Assembly (NCBI RefSeq): GCF_003173355.1
Contig: NZ_QGMY01000019.1
Span: forward strand, 1-54,162
Length of the DNA stretch: 54,162 nucleotides
Source of the DNA: Methanospirillum lacunae
Lineage (GTDB): Archaea > Halobacteriota > Methanomicrobia > Methanomicrobiales > Methanospirillaceae
Direction: 5' to 3'
Shown here: positions 1 to 8,800 of the stretch, piece by piece
Position numbering within the stretch: the first letter of the stretch is position 1
Layout: each line of letters opens with the position of its first letter
The notes under the pieces: generated by a model
Told to the model about the DNA's origin: nothing
Seen by the model: the letters and a program-made list of their open reading frames with translations, nothing else
Database searches by the model: none
Position numbers and translations under genes: made by a program

Positions 1-1851
1 GAGCGTTGCATGAGCCTTCACGAGATCGAGCACCATATCAGGATTTCTCCGGTTCAGTGCCGAAGAAAACCTGATCCTCTTTGCAAATGGAACAACAACC
101 CAGGCAGGTGATATCTGTCTCCATATCTCCTGGCAAACGCGGGCCTCATCCCTGATATCTATCCTCTCCGGCCTGAGTCCTTCAGCCTCAGAAAGAGTTC
201 TCTCAAGAACCGCTGCATCCTGCTCTTCGGAATCATCAATCCAGCAGGTCAGCATCCTGTTCCAGACTTGATCGTCTCCGGTCCCATCAACCTTGGCAAT
301 CCACCAGACACACCTTTCAGGGATAATGCAGGTCTCACCTACCCGGTCCTTGCTCACAGTTCGGTATGTAAAAGGACGACGAAACGAGGTTGTCACACCT
401 TTAAGAATCTCCTGCATCTGGTCAGATAACGCAACATCATCAAGAGCAATCACACTTCCCGGCTGCATGCCTTTGATGTAAAAGAGGGCCTTCTCACTCA
501 TCCGGCCTTCAAGCCTGAACTCCGGGGGTACCTGGTTCATCATCGTCTCAAAGGCATGGGACTTCCCTTTGCCGGATTCACCGGTCACCGAGACATGCAG
601 ACCCCGGGCATTGACAACCTTCCGGGAAGCAAGTGACATCACCAGGCATTCGGCAACCACCGGATCTCCGATATGATCCAGGGCAAAGGTCTCAAGCATG
701 TACGCAAGGGGATCGCCACTTCGAAGGATTGCTGATGCGGTTTTTGAGATCTCATCAGATACTTCGTGGAAATCATCCTGTGGCATAGAACCAGCTGAAG
801 AATCTGACTTATTGTTGTTCTTCTTTTCTCCATTCAGGCAGCGGGATGACGCATGACCTTCAAACATTGACCTAAGTTCAGGCCACCGCTGTGTTCCTCC
901 TTTGCACGACGAATGATGACATCCGGCAAAGATGGCACCGTTTGAGAACTGGATTGCATATGCCCCGTCTGTATGTTCTGATGAGAACGGGCATTGATCA
1001 AAAACAAAGAGCGTTCCTCCGGCGTAGGGCTTCTGGCGGTACCCGAGAGAATACTGGTCAAGCCATGATGCAAGGTCAAGAGGATTTTTTTTACTCCGTG
1101 ACTTGACTGACTGGATGACATCAGCCTCTTTTGGAAACATCCCGGCAAAAGAGGTCAACAATCCAAAAGGCAGGATCTCCTGCTCATCAGGAACAGAGAT
1201 TACCGCTGCTTTCCGGTGTGGCCGTGCAGCAATATTATCCCCTTTCCTGCTTGTTGTTCCATACAGTTTCCAGATCCTGGCAGCGTTGTATACCGAGGTG
1301 TCAACGGTTGAAAATTCATCTGAAAAGAGGATATCCAGAGTCTCAAGGATACCTCTGATCAGATCCCGTGACTGTTCATCGTTTGGAAGATCAACCAGGT
1401 ATAACAGGTGTGCACCATTGCCTGAGTCTGCCATGACCGGCTCAGGCCATCCGAGATCAGTAAGATATGCTGAAATTCGTGCTGCTTTCTCTATCGCTGA
1501 GTCATGCTCTGAATCTGACGAGGATACTCCGGAGGGTCGAACCGGGTCGATATCTATCGGAAGCCATCTCCGGGAGAGAATATCACTGTCTCCTGCAGAC
1601 TTCTCGTCTCTGCCGAGCCGGGTTTCGATCCTGTTGGCCCGGCGTGCCAGGAGGTCAGGGTTCACCGGGTTAAGGGTAACATATGCCCCTGCATACTCAC
1701 CCCGGTTGTCAAACGAGACTGCATCAGCACTGAGCCGGTCAAAGTTGTTGTAATACCCGGATGCTGTTCCCCGCTTTCCAATCAGTCTTACCTCGACTGT
1801 CTGACCGGGCTCAAAGAGAACAGAACAGGCTGAACGTGTCGGGTGATTCAT
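1..1851 (-). CDS. Primase-helicase (AEP primase + Zn module + AAA+ ATPase), partial
   Basis: The reading frame is open from ATG 1851 to the left edge (617 codons, C-terminus missing). I read it by translating the minus strand. The N-terminal part carries the three archaeo-eukaryotic primase signatures: a D-I-D pair (residues 100 and 102), SGNGAH with His148, and Asp184 followed by an Arg-rich strand. A zinc-binding-like cluster follows (Cys287, His293, Cys311, His312, Cys316). A P-loop ATPase comes next, with Walker A GESGKGKS (424-431) and a Walker B ending in Asp471-Asp472. This order is known from replication proteins of archaeal plasmids, viruses and integrated elements, which prime and unwind DNA. 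The start overlaps the stop of the upstream nuclease-like gene by four bases (ATGA), so the two are translationally coupled. The replication role is inferred from motifs. It is probably a mobile-element protein rather than the host PriSL primase. Confidence 0.8.
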   Translation of the reverse strand, partial: MNHPTRSACSVLFEPGQTVEVRLIGKRGTASGYYNNFDRLSADAVSFDNRGEYAGAYVTLNPVNPDLLARRANRIETRLGRDEKSAGDSDILSRRWLPIDIDPVRPSGVSSSDSEHDSAIEKAARISAYLTDLGWPEPVMADSGNGAHLLYLVDLPNDEQSRDLIRGILETLDILFSDEFSTVDTSVYNAARIWKLYGTTSRKGDNIAARPHRKAAVISVPDEQEILPFGLLTSFAGMFPKEADVIQSVKSRSKKNPLDLASWLDQYSLGYRQKPYAGGTLFVFDQCPFSSEHTDGAYAIQFSNGAIFAGCHHSSCKGGTQRWPELRSMFEGHASSRCLNGEKKNNNKSDSSAGSMPQDDFHEVSDEISKTASAILRSGDPLAYMLETFALDHIGDPVVAECLVMSLASRKVVNARGLHVSVTGESGKGKSHAFETMMNQVPPEFRLEGRMSEKALFYIKGMQPGSVIALDDVALSDQMQEILKGVTTSFRRPFTYRTVSKDRVGETCIIPERCVWWIAKVDGTGDDQVWNRMLTCWIDDSEEQDAAVLERTLSEAEGLRPERIDIRDEARVCQEIWRQISPAWVVVPFAKRIRFSSALNRRNPDMVLDLVKAHATL

Positions 1852-2180
1852 AAAAACCCTCCTCTGATAAGCAAGGCTCCACCAGGGAGAATCTGATATC
1901 TCTGCCACTCTTTTGAGGCAAAGACCCAAATCTGCATAGTCCCGGGCAGGGTCCTCTCTTTGACTAGAGATGCAAGCAGGCTGACATCGCGTGCAAACCG
2001 GGATATTCCACCGCTGCGGGTTCTTCTGACTGCAATAAAGAGGGTCTTTTCTTTGTTCCAGGCTACAAGATCAAACAGACGTGATGAGCCTGCAACCCTG
2101 ATAACCACGTAACCATTTTTATCAAGTTCTGCTGCTGCATCAAAGAGAATAGTCCGGGCAGTGAGACTAGTTCCTGCCAT
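1848..2180 (-). CDS. Small nuclease/resolvase-like protein
   Basis: This small protein of about 110 residues sits directly upstream of the primase-helicase and overlaps it by ATGA. The chain has an N-terminal helix, then strands ending in FDLVAWN and TLFIAVRRTRSG, spaced like the (D/E)-x-K core of Holliday-junction-resolvase-type PD-(D/E)XK enzymes. The usual Glu-x-Lys is replaced by Ala-Val-Arg-Arg, so catalysis is doubtful and the family assignment is tentative. I chose ATG 2180 because an AGGGGGTG ribosome site lies about seven bases upstream; GTG 2189 is an alternative. The same frame stays open without a start codon for about 50 further codons upstream. Pairing with a primase suggests a role in replication or recombination of a mobile element. 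It could also be a DNA-binding accessory protein. Confidence 0.6.
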   Translation of the reverse strand: MAGTSLTARTILFDAAAELDKNGYVVIRVAGSSRLFDLVAWNKEKTLFIAVRRTRSGGISRFARDVSLLASLVKERTLPGTMQIWVFASKEWQRYQILPGGALLIRGGFL

Positions 2181-2412
2181 CGTGGCCACCCCCTGATCTG
2201 AATGAGAGATGTATAGAGCCCACTGAAGGAGCGTGGATACCGGACCCGGAGATCCATCTGCCGGGAATGGAACTGCAATCCAGGAGTAAGACCCAGAATG
2301 ACAGAAAGGTACAAAGGCTCTTAAGATTATACAGATAGTTTATCCCCGCCGATCTTCCCGGTCCGCCAAGATAGAGAAGGGTTGTGCGGGGTTCTCTTTT
2401 CATTTGATTCAT
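2167..2412 (-). CDS. Possible small hypothetical protein (81 aa)
   Basis: An 81-codon frame starts at ATG 2412, where it overlaps the end of the preceding small frame by ATGA, and stops inside the start region of the nuclease-like gene. No family is recognised. The N-terminus is basic (MNQMKREPR) and is followed by a hydrophobic stretch. Both other minus-strand frames here also look partly coding, so either this is a real short coupled gene or the area is a frame-shifted relic. The four-base overlap and the operon position are the only positive evidence. Confidence 0.25.
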   Translation of the reverse strand: MNQMKREPRTTLLYLGGPGRSAGINYLYNLKSLCTFLSFWVLLLDCSSIPGRWISGSGIHAPSVGSIHLSFRSGGGHDGRN

Positions 2413-2621
2413 AGTATCACATCAAATCGTTTTGTGCCATTCATCCTCCCCAGCTTGGTGCCTTGTGGCTGGTATTTCCCATCAGAAAACAGGTTTGTCC
2501 ATCCAGATGGTACCGCCTGCTTCAATGCTGAAATTCTATAATGGAATTGGTGATTCGCCAGACCTGTCCAGGTTTTCTGGAGTGGTCAGGATGAATATGC
2601 CACATGGTGATTCAGTACCAT
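2409..2621 (-). pseudogene. Small frame interrupted by one in-frame TGA
   Basis: Reading from ATG 2621 gives 11 codons, a TGA at 2586-2588, then 58 sense codons to a second TGA whose bases overlap the ATG at 2412. The part after the internal stop looks protein-like (for example PSGWTNLFSDGKYQPQGTKL) and uses common codons. No ribosome site precedes ATG 2621, and no start codon with a good site lies after the internal TGA. The simplest reading is a decayed gene or a gene with an unseen start. I do not recognise the protein. Confidence 0.3.
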
Positions 2622-2646
2622 GGTATCTAAAGATTAGGTAAATGGG

Positions 2647-2748
2647 GCGAAAGTGATCAGGGGGATCTGGATTATCTCTGTATCGTGCCCAAATCACGAA
2701 ACAGTGAGTAAATGTGCGAGCATTTACTTTCGCACAATCCCCCTGATC
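2647..2748. repeat. Structured non-coding element with nested inverted repeats
   Basis: A perfect 12-bp inverted repeat (GATCAGGGGGAT at 2655-2666, ATCCCCCTGATC at 2737-2748) encloses two small hairpins: TCGTG/CACGA (2683-2687 with 2695-2699) and AGTAAATG/CATTTACT (2707-2714 with 2721-2728). A second 8-bp pair, GCGAAAGT (2647-2654) and ACTTTCGC (2726-2733), competes with these. T-rich sequence follows at 2754-2769 on the plus strand. It lies between the primase operon and a separate minus-strand gene pair. It could be a replication origin, a small-RNA or terminator structure, or the end of a mobile element. Confidence 0.6.
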
Positions 2749-2767
2749 TCATCATTTTTAGGTTTTT

Positions 2768-3301
2768 TTAGAGTCTGACCAGATCATGGATGGTCATGTT
2801 CCCTGATACAAACCCTTCTGATCCTGTTGTATCATTTCCTTGAATTTCAGATCCGAGGATCATCAGCCCGGTCCCGTTCACCAGGGTCTCGCCAGAGAGC
2901 CCTGACCCTGATACCCTGCTCATGGTATATACTCCATGCTCAAGGATACCGGATGTAAAGAGATCAGCACGACTATCTCCGGTGACTGAATCCCTGGTCA
3001 GAAAGACACAGACCGGTGTAAGAGGAGAAACAGAATTCCCGGTTGTATAATCAGAGAAGAGGGCCTGGCCGGCCCCCGTTACTGAAATCCCGACTCCGGA
3101 TTCTTCTCCGGTTATAATCCGTGAAAGTTCTGAGACCCCGACTGTTATGACCCGGGAGGCAAACGATCCGTTTGCATCTTCACCAGATCCAGAGAGCAGG
3201 ATGGTTCCGTCTGTGCTGATCGTTGTTCCCAGGTACTCTGCTCCGGTGAGAGAGGCCAGGATCACAAAAAGTGATCCAAGAACCAGTGCACAACGCCGCA
3301 T
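2768..3301 (-). CDS. Secreted protein of unknown function
   Basis: The 177-residue protein starts with a clear signal peptide (charged MRRCA, then a hydrophobic core, likely cut near residue 20). The mature part is rich in Gly, Ser, Thr and Val with alternating hydrophobic residues, as in a small beta-structured extracellular protein. No catalytic motif or membrane anchor is visible at the C-terminus. The start is supported by a GGGGGGAA site just upstream. It lies 14 bp after the preceding gene on the same strand, so the two probably share a transcript. No family is recognised. Confidence 0.6.
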   Translation of the reverse strand: MRRCALVLGSLFVILASLTGAEYLGTTISTDGTILLSGSGEDANGSFASRVITVGVSELSRIITGEESGVGISVTGAGQALFSDYTTGNSVSPLTPVCVFLTRDSVTGDSRADLFTSGILEHGVYTMSRVSGSGLSGETLVNGTGLMILGSEIQGNDTTGSEGFVSGNMTIHDLVRL

Positions 3302-3315
3302 GATTCCCCCCGGGT

Positions 3316-3819
3316 TTATGCCAGGAGAGCAACGGTATCTGCCCAGGTTTCTATCCCGGAAACGATGCTGTCTGCTTCGTATCCGGATACCACAACACTG
3401 TCACGTCTGAACGTGACCGTGAAGGTCTCGCCGTTTGTGTTGTGACATTTGAGAGCACAACTGAAGGAGTCTTCAGAGCTGTCATGGGATGGTGTTCCCC
3501 CCATTGCAGTGTTTATTGCCGATGCAGCCACGATGGTGGTTACATTGGTGCTGAAAGCCGCAGAAGTCGGAGCCCTGACCGATATCTGCCCGACAGTCTT
3601 TGCCTCTGCATTCTCATACACGATCTTTCCAGAGTAGTGTTCAGATCCTCTGACAACCCCTGCGACAGTCTCATTGTTTGAGGTGTAGGATGTGCATCCC
3701 CAGGGGTTGTTCTCGATGACATCCTGGACAAGTGCCAGGAAGTTTGCTACGGTGTCGATAGGTGAACTGAGTTTTCGCTCAGCTGACTTGGTGACACTCT
3801 TGGTTGTAAAGTCTGCCAT
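3316..3819 (-). CDS. Hypothetical protein (167 aa)
   Basis: I start this gene at ATG 3819 (MADFTTKS) because AGGG lies about ten bases upstream; the ATG at 3840 is possible. It has no signal peptide. The N-terminal third is a probable helix with mixed charge. The rest is Ser/Thr-rich with short strands and two Cys residues (in CALKCH) that could pair or bind metal. It heads a two-gene unit with the secreted protein downstream. No family is recognised. Its place in an accessory region next to replication genes allows a virion-like or element-encoded role, but nothing in the sequence proves this. Confidence 0.55.
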   Translation of the reverse strand: MADFTTKSVTKSAERKLSSPIDTVANFLALVQDVIENNPWGCTSYTSNNETVAGVVRGSEHYSGKIVYENAEAKTVGQISVRAPTSAAFSTNVTTIVAASAINTAMGGTPSHDSSEDSFSCALKCHNTNGETFTVTFRRDSVVVSGYEADSIVSGIETWADTVALLA

Positions 3820-4162
3820 TGTTCGATTCCCTAGCCGCATTTCACGGCTATGTATAATGTTGACTCGGGTAGAAAAGTAATTTTAAAGGGGGGTGAAACG
3901 ATAGGAGAATTATTGTCGGATAAAGAATTCGGATGAATTGAAGAATTTTTTTTGTGCACCTAATCTCTTATACTGGCAGCCTGGAACCATACCGGAGCCT
4001 GTTGTTCAGGGTTCTTCGCTGGTGATTTCGGTTTTATTGTTGTATTGATAGGGAACAATACTGATATTAAATAATGGGGTAAACATCGAAAGTAACGAAT
4101 AATCCCAAAAAAGTCCAACTATTGAGTCCAGAATCAATAGGATTGTATGTAAGTTCTGATTA
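3820..4162. other. Intergenic region
   Basis: AT-rich DNA upstream of the 3819 gene. The minus strand has TTTAAAATTA near 3880, which could be its TATA box, and a run of eight T at 3949-3956. I see no RNA gene or convincing reading frame. Confidence 0.4.
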
Positions 4163-4510
4163 TCACATATCGATGGAATGTTCATCAGATAGGATATCAA
4201 TAATTACCGATTTTAATGCTGGTATCTCTGATACAACAACATTCCATACAGCTTCCAGATCTACACCCATATATCTATGAATTAATATGTCTCTAAATCC
4301 TGCAATATTGCGCCATGGAATCTCAGGATGCTCTGCCTTTACCTGGTTGGACACTTGTTTAACTGCTTCGCCTATGGTCTCGAAATTTCGTATAACCGCA
4401 TCCTGTATCATTTGAGATGCCATAAATTCATCCCGGCCACCCTGAGTATACGATTCAATTTTTCCGATGAAGTCAAGCATTTGGAGAAGATACACCCTGT
4501 TATCTTTCAC
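4163..4510 (-). CDS. hepT: HepT-like toxin (HEPN RNase) of an MNT-HEPN module
   Basis: The 115-residue all-helical protein has the HEPN ribonuclease motif R-x4-H-x-Y (RDILIHRY, about residues 73-80). In known HepT-MntA systems HepT cuts RNA and is silenced when MntA adds AMP to the Tyr of this motif. All motif residues are present, so the toxin could be active. The start is GTG 4510, which overlaps the mntA stop; GGAGG lies about 11 bases upstream inside mntA. The length is normal for the family (formerly DUF86). Confidence 0.85.
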   Translation of the reverse strand: MKDNRVYLLQMLDFIGKIESYTQGGRDEFMASQMIQDAVIRNFETIGEAVKQVSNQVKAEHPEIPWRNIAGFRDILIHRYMGVDLEAVWNVVVSEIPALKSVIIDILSDEHSIDM

Positions 4511-4797
4511 AAGGGGATAGCCTCCTGAATAATCTGGTCTCTGATATAGGTATTCAGACCATTTTCCGTCACTACATCAACATTACGTTCGAGTAGATCC
4601 TGGAGATCCTGAATGAGGGCAATATGATCAATCAGGCTTCTGCCAGGTTCAAATTCTACAAGAAGATCGAGATCACTTTCAGGTGTATCCTCACCTCTGA
4701 TGACAGATCCAAAAATTCGTATTTTTCGTGCCCCATGTATTGCTGCGACCTTTTGGATTGCTTCCTTTCTCCGGATTACATCATCATACATGCTCAT
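4507..4797 (-). CDS. mntA: MntA-like minimal nucleotidyltransferase antitoxin
   Basis: The 96-residue protein carries the nucleotidyltransferase signature G-S-x10-D-x-D (from GSVIRGED to DLD, about residues 30-45), and a third acidic strand follows (NVDVVTE). In studied pairs this enzyme transfers AMP to the HepT toxin and so acts as a protein-modifying antitoxin. It is the first gene of the pair and overlaps hepT by four bases, as is usual. ATG 4797 is used; ATG 4791 is possible. The pair lies in an accessory region, consistent with a defence or element-maintenance role. Confidence 0.85.
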   Translation of the reverse strand: MSMYDDVIRRKEAIQKVAAIHGARKIRIFGSVIRGEDTPESDLDLLVEFEPGRSLIDHIALIQDLQDLLERNVDVVTENGLNTYIRDQIIQEAIPL

Positions 4798-5012
4798 ATA
4801 AATCTCGTACCTGAAATGTTCTAGTTATTCTCTGGCACTGTTATTTGAAGAGGATATTATGATGATACTTCCCTGTGGAGGGTTCAAACCGGATTAAACG
4901 ATATCACAAGAAGTATCATAAATTGGATCTTCTTACCATTACTTTGAGTGCCCAATATGAGAGTCTTTCCTATGTGAGAAAGATATACTCATGAGTGGGG
5001 AAGAGATCCCAT

Positions 5013-5816
5013 TCACGCCCTCATCCCGGATACGTACCCGAACCGTTTCTGCAGGTTTCTAATCTCACCGGATGCCTCTGTTCTATCCCTCCATGAGTTC
5101 GTTGCAGCGGTCCTATTCCAGGTATCATCTGACAGGTTGGTATCCCGGGCTTCCATGATACTTCTAGCAAACTCGGTTCTGACCGTCCCCTGTGCAGGTA
5201 CATTCTTGTCAGCCGTAACCGCTATCCGGTAGTTCAGGGCTGCCGGGGTGCTGAATCCCCCTGCTGATCTGATCTCTCCCTTGGTAGAGATCTTTGCCTG
5301 GTTGATGTTGATGAGATCACTTTTTGCCTGGACTATATTGCAGAATGCAGGCAGTTGTATCTCGTTCTGATCTGAAAAGACACATCGTATGGATGGCGAC
5401 CCACTGGACCAATTGCCCATATTGTTCATCATCAGGCTCTCTGCTCCGAGGAGGTGGGAACCGTCATGGCTTTTGTAGGTTAGGATCTTCTCGCTGTCAA
5501 TGTTGTATGCCGATCTACCCAGGGAGTTTGAGTCAAACTCGAAGTTTTTCACTTCTATAACATTTCCACCGTTTCCCATGAGTGAGTCGCTGTACCGGAC
5601 AAGTGAGATCAGATCCGAGCTGTTGAGGATGTTGTTCTCGATTGGAGTTCCGCTTGCTACAGTCCAGTCCATCTTCGTTGACTGGTCTGTGATCCCGGTT
5701 GCACTGAGTGTTGTTCCGATAGAGAATATCTGCGATTCAGGCATGCCTGAAGGGAGCCGGTCTGCAGATACTCCTCCGATAAGCAGGAGCACGAGGAAAA
5801 GACAGATCCACTTCAT
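5013..5816 (-). CDS. Secreted protein, third gene of the surface operon
   Basis: The 267-residue protein has an N-terminal signal peptide (MKWICLF, hydrophobic core, cleavage near VSA-D at residue 18). The mature chain is polar, Ser/Asn-rich and mostly strand-like. Its last 60 residues are richer in charge and may be helical. It contains two Cys (CVF and CNI, about residues 145 and 158) that may form a disulfide. The ATG overlaps the stop of the large beta-helix gene by four bases, so the two are translationally coupled and probably act together at the cell surface. No family is recognised. Confidence 0.65.
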   Translation of the reverse strand: MKWICLFLVLLLIGGVSADRLPSGMPESQIFSIGTTLSATGITDQSTKMDWTVASGTPIENNILNSSDLISLVRYSDSLMGNGGNVIEVKNFEFDSNSLGRSAYNIDSEKILTYKSHDGSHLLGAESLMMNNMGNWSSGSPSIRCVFSDQNEIQLPAFCNIVQAKSDLININQAKISTKGEIRSAGGFSTPAALNYRIAVTADKNVPAQGTVRTEFARSIMEARDTNLSDDTWNRTAATNSWRDRTEASGEIRNLQKRFGYVSGMRA

Positions 5817-8800
5817 GGCGATCTCACCGTGACCGTTCCATCAGCTCCGATGGTTACCGTGAACTGCACTGGATCTCCAGCAGGTATGCGGATATCCTGC
5901 CCGGTGGTCGGATCTCTGGTGATCTGCATCGGTTTGAAGATGTAGACGTAGGTTCCGGCCAGTGATGGAACATTGAGAAGATAGGTGAGTTGGTAGGTTC
6001 CGTCCTTGAATACGAGCGGCTGTTCTCCTATCGACTGAGCCAGGGCGTTTGCCGGGACCAGTACGATCCGGGCCTGGGATGAGAGCTGGATCGTTCCTTT
6101 GTTCTCAAGAAGAAGGAACAGGGTTCCTGGGCTCCCTGATGCTGTACTGCCTGAAAATGTTGCTGATGTGATGACAAGGTAGATACCGGGGTGGTCAGGG
6201 GTTGAATCGCTCTGATCCATGAAATATGAGTCTGACTCATCGTTTGTGGTGGTCGGGGTCGCCGTGGGTATTACCGTAGGTGAAAGCGTCGGGGCCGTAG
6301 TCGGTAGTGTCCCGATCAGGGGATTCTCGTCATATACCCCTGATGTCACTTCGTATGGAGTCAGCGAGTACCCGGTCTCGTTCGGGGTTTGCTGGTCTGA
6401 CCAGCCGTCACCGGTTGGGTTGCTCCAGTAGTTACCGGCATGGTATGAGCCGCCGACGATGTTTGATCCAAGCCTAGGTTCGGAGTTGTTCCAGTGGTAC
6501 TGGCCCGCTGAAGAGGCCGTTGCACAGACGTTCAGGTCATTGCCGAAGTAGTTGTTGAAGATGTACCCGTCTCCGCCGTTGTCAGAGATGTTGAGCCCTG
6601 CTTCGGTGTTCTGGTTTATCCGGTTCCCGGTCAGGTTCAGGCCAGTCGCTGAGTTTGAGATCCCGATGCCGTACCTGTTCCCGGAGACACGGTTGCCGGT
6701 GATGGTGGCGTCGTTTCCGGTAGTGTTGATGCCAAACCCGCCGGTGAGTGTCAGGGTTTTTATGGCTAGATTGTAATCTGTTGCGGTTGCAGATCCGGTT
6801 ATCGTATTATTGGAGGCGGTGTTGTTGGAGACAGTATCATAGAGGCCAGATGAGAAGATACCGGTACCACCTGTAGAACTGGACGAGGAGGAGTGGAAGG
6901 CGAAGGAATAGGTGGAGGCGGAGTCAGAATACGAAGATGAAAAAGCACAATTATTGTTATTATGGTTATTCTCAATCGTAACGTTGTTCCCTTGTGAATA
7001 GATGCCATAACCACCAATAGACGTGGACTTTGATGTGATATTACTTGAAACTCCACTGGAATATGAAGATGTACTTACATAATTATTATTTACCTGATTG
7101 CCTGAAATGGTTACATTACTGCCAAGGGAGTAAATTCCATAACCTCCAGACGCCATGGCAGTGGATGTGATATTTTCATAAGATGTGGATCGTAAGGAGG
7201 AGGATGCATACGCTGAGTTATTATTCGCCGTGTTATTCGCGATAAACGAATTTTTTCCAATCGAAAAGAGTCCGTATCCTCCAGTTACATTCACATGGGA
7301 GGCGACAACCGATGAACTGCCGGACGTGCTATTGATCCCGGTCACCGCGTTGAAGCTCGCGTTGTTCCCCTGGATCGTCGAATAATCACCGGTCGAATAG
7401 ATCCCGTATCCACCGGTGACCTCCCCATCCCCGGTGGCATTATTGAAACACGCGATGTTATCACTGATATTCGCGTAACCACCGGACGACCTGATCCCGT
7501 ACACGTTCCTACTTGCGGTGTTCTCGGTGATCGAGGATCTCTGACCGCTTGAGGCGATGCCGCTGTCTGAATTGAACGAAGCGTTGTTACCGGTGATGGT
7601 GGCGTCGTTTCCAGTGGAGTTGATGCCAAAGCCGCCGATGAGGGAGGTAGTGGTGGCATTTTTTATGGCGTTCGCAAATGCACTGGCTGAAACAGTTGCG
7701 GTGTTGGCATTGGCGATGTTGTTCGTGATGGTGGCATCGGTGCCTGTGGCATTTATGCCGTAACCACCGGTGGCAGAGGCAGAATTTGAATTGGTAGAGA
7801 CAGATAAATGGCCAAAGGCAGAGGCATTAAGGATAGCAGTCACATAGTTAGAACTCGCATTGTTGTTCGTCATAGTAACATTGGTCCCCGTCGCTTCTAT
7901 TCCGAAGCCACCTGTCGCAGATGCGGAATTGAGATCAGAATTGCCAATGTAAGAACCAGAGATAGATCCAGAGGAATTGAGAATAGCAGTCGCTGAGTTT
8001 AAATTCGCATTGTTGTTTGTTATGGTCGCATTGCTACCAGTTACTTCTATTCCGTAACCACCTGTCACAGATGCAGAATTGGAATTAGATCTGGTAATGT
8101 CATCGATGATGGTGGTAGAGACAGAGGAATTGAGAATAGCAGTCGCTGAGTTTAAATTCGCATTGTTGTTGGTTATGGTCGCATTACTACTGGTCACTTC
8201 TATTCCGTAACCACCTGTCGCAGTTGCTGAATTGAAATCAGAATAGCCATTAGAACTGTCATGGGTATAGGCATTGAGAGAAGCAGTAGCTGAGTTTAAG
8301 TTCGCATTGTTGTTTGTTATCGTCGCATTGCTACCGGTTACTTCTATTCCGTAGCCACCTGTCGCAGTTGCAGAATTGGAATAAACAGAACTACTGCCAG
8401 AGGCAGAGACATTAAGGATAGCCATTGCCGAATTGTTATATGCAATATTATCCCTGATTATCACATCACTCCCGGTTGAGTAGATCCCGTACCCACCCGT
8501 GGCGTTGACCTTAATATTCACAATATTTGTGGCAGTCACCTCACGTGACGCATTCACCGAGTTGAAACTCGCGTTGTTCCCTGCAATCGTCGCGTAATCG
8601 CCAGATGACCAGATCCCATACCCGCCGGTAACCTCCCCATCCCCGGTTGCATTATTGAAACACGCTATGTTATCGGTGATATTCGCGAAAGCACCCGATG
8701 CCCAGATCCCGTACACATTACTGCTCGCATTATTCCCAAATATCGTCGCAGACGTGTTATTGGAGTAGATCCCGTAATCGTTCCAGTACACTGTGTTGTT

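Noticed and set aside
1103-1753. Plus-strand frame of 216 codons
   Set aside because: It lies opposite the primase-helicase frame, whose minus-strand translation shows clear motifs and runs unbroken through the same bases.
2586-2588. Selenocysteine or pyrrolysine at the in-frame stop
   Set aside because: The stop is TGA, so pyrrolysine (TAG) is excluded. No selenoprotein machinery is in the window and the lineage is not known for selenocysteine, so a mutation or wrong start is simpler.
2432-2641. Plus-strand 69-codon frame
   Set aside because: The minus strand in the same interval looks more coding (58 codons ending in an ATGA overlap), and the plus frame has no ribosome site.
4006-4200. 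Minus-strand 64-codon frame after hepT
   Set aside because: It overlaps the end of hepT, has no ribosome site and shows no family features.
7846-8390. CRISPR-like repeats
   Set aside because: Units are about 140-160 bp, keep an open frame and encode beta-helix turns; there are no short identical repeats with unique spacers.
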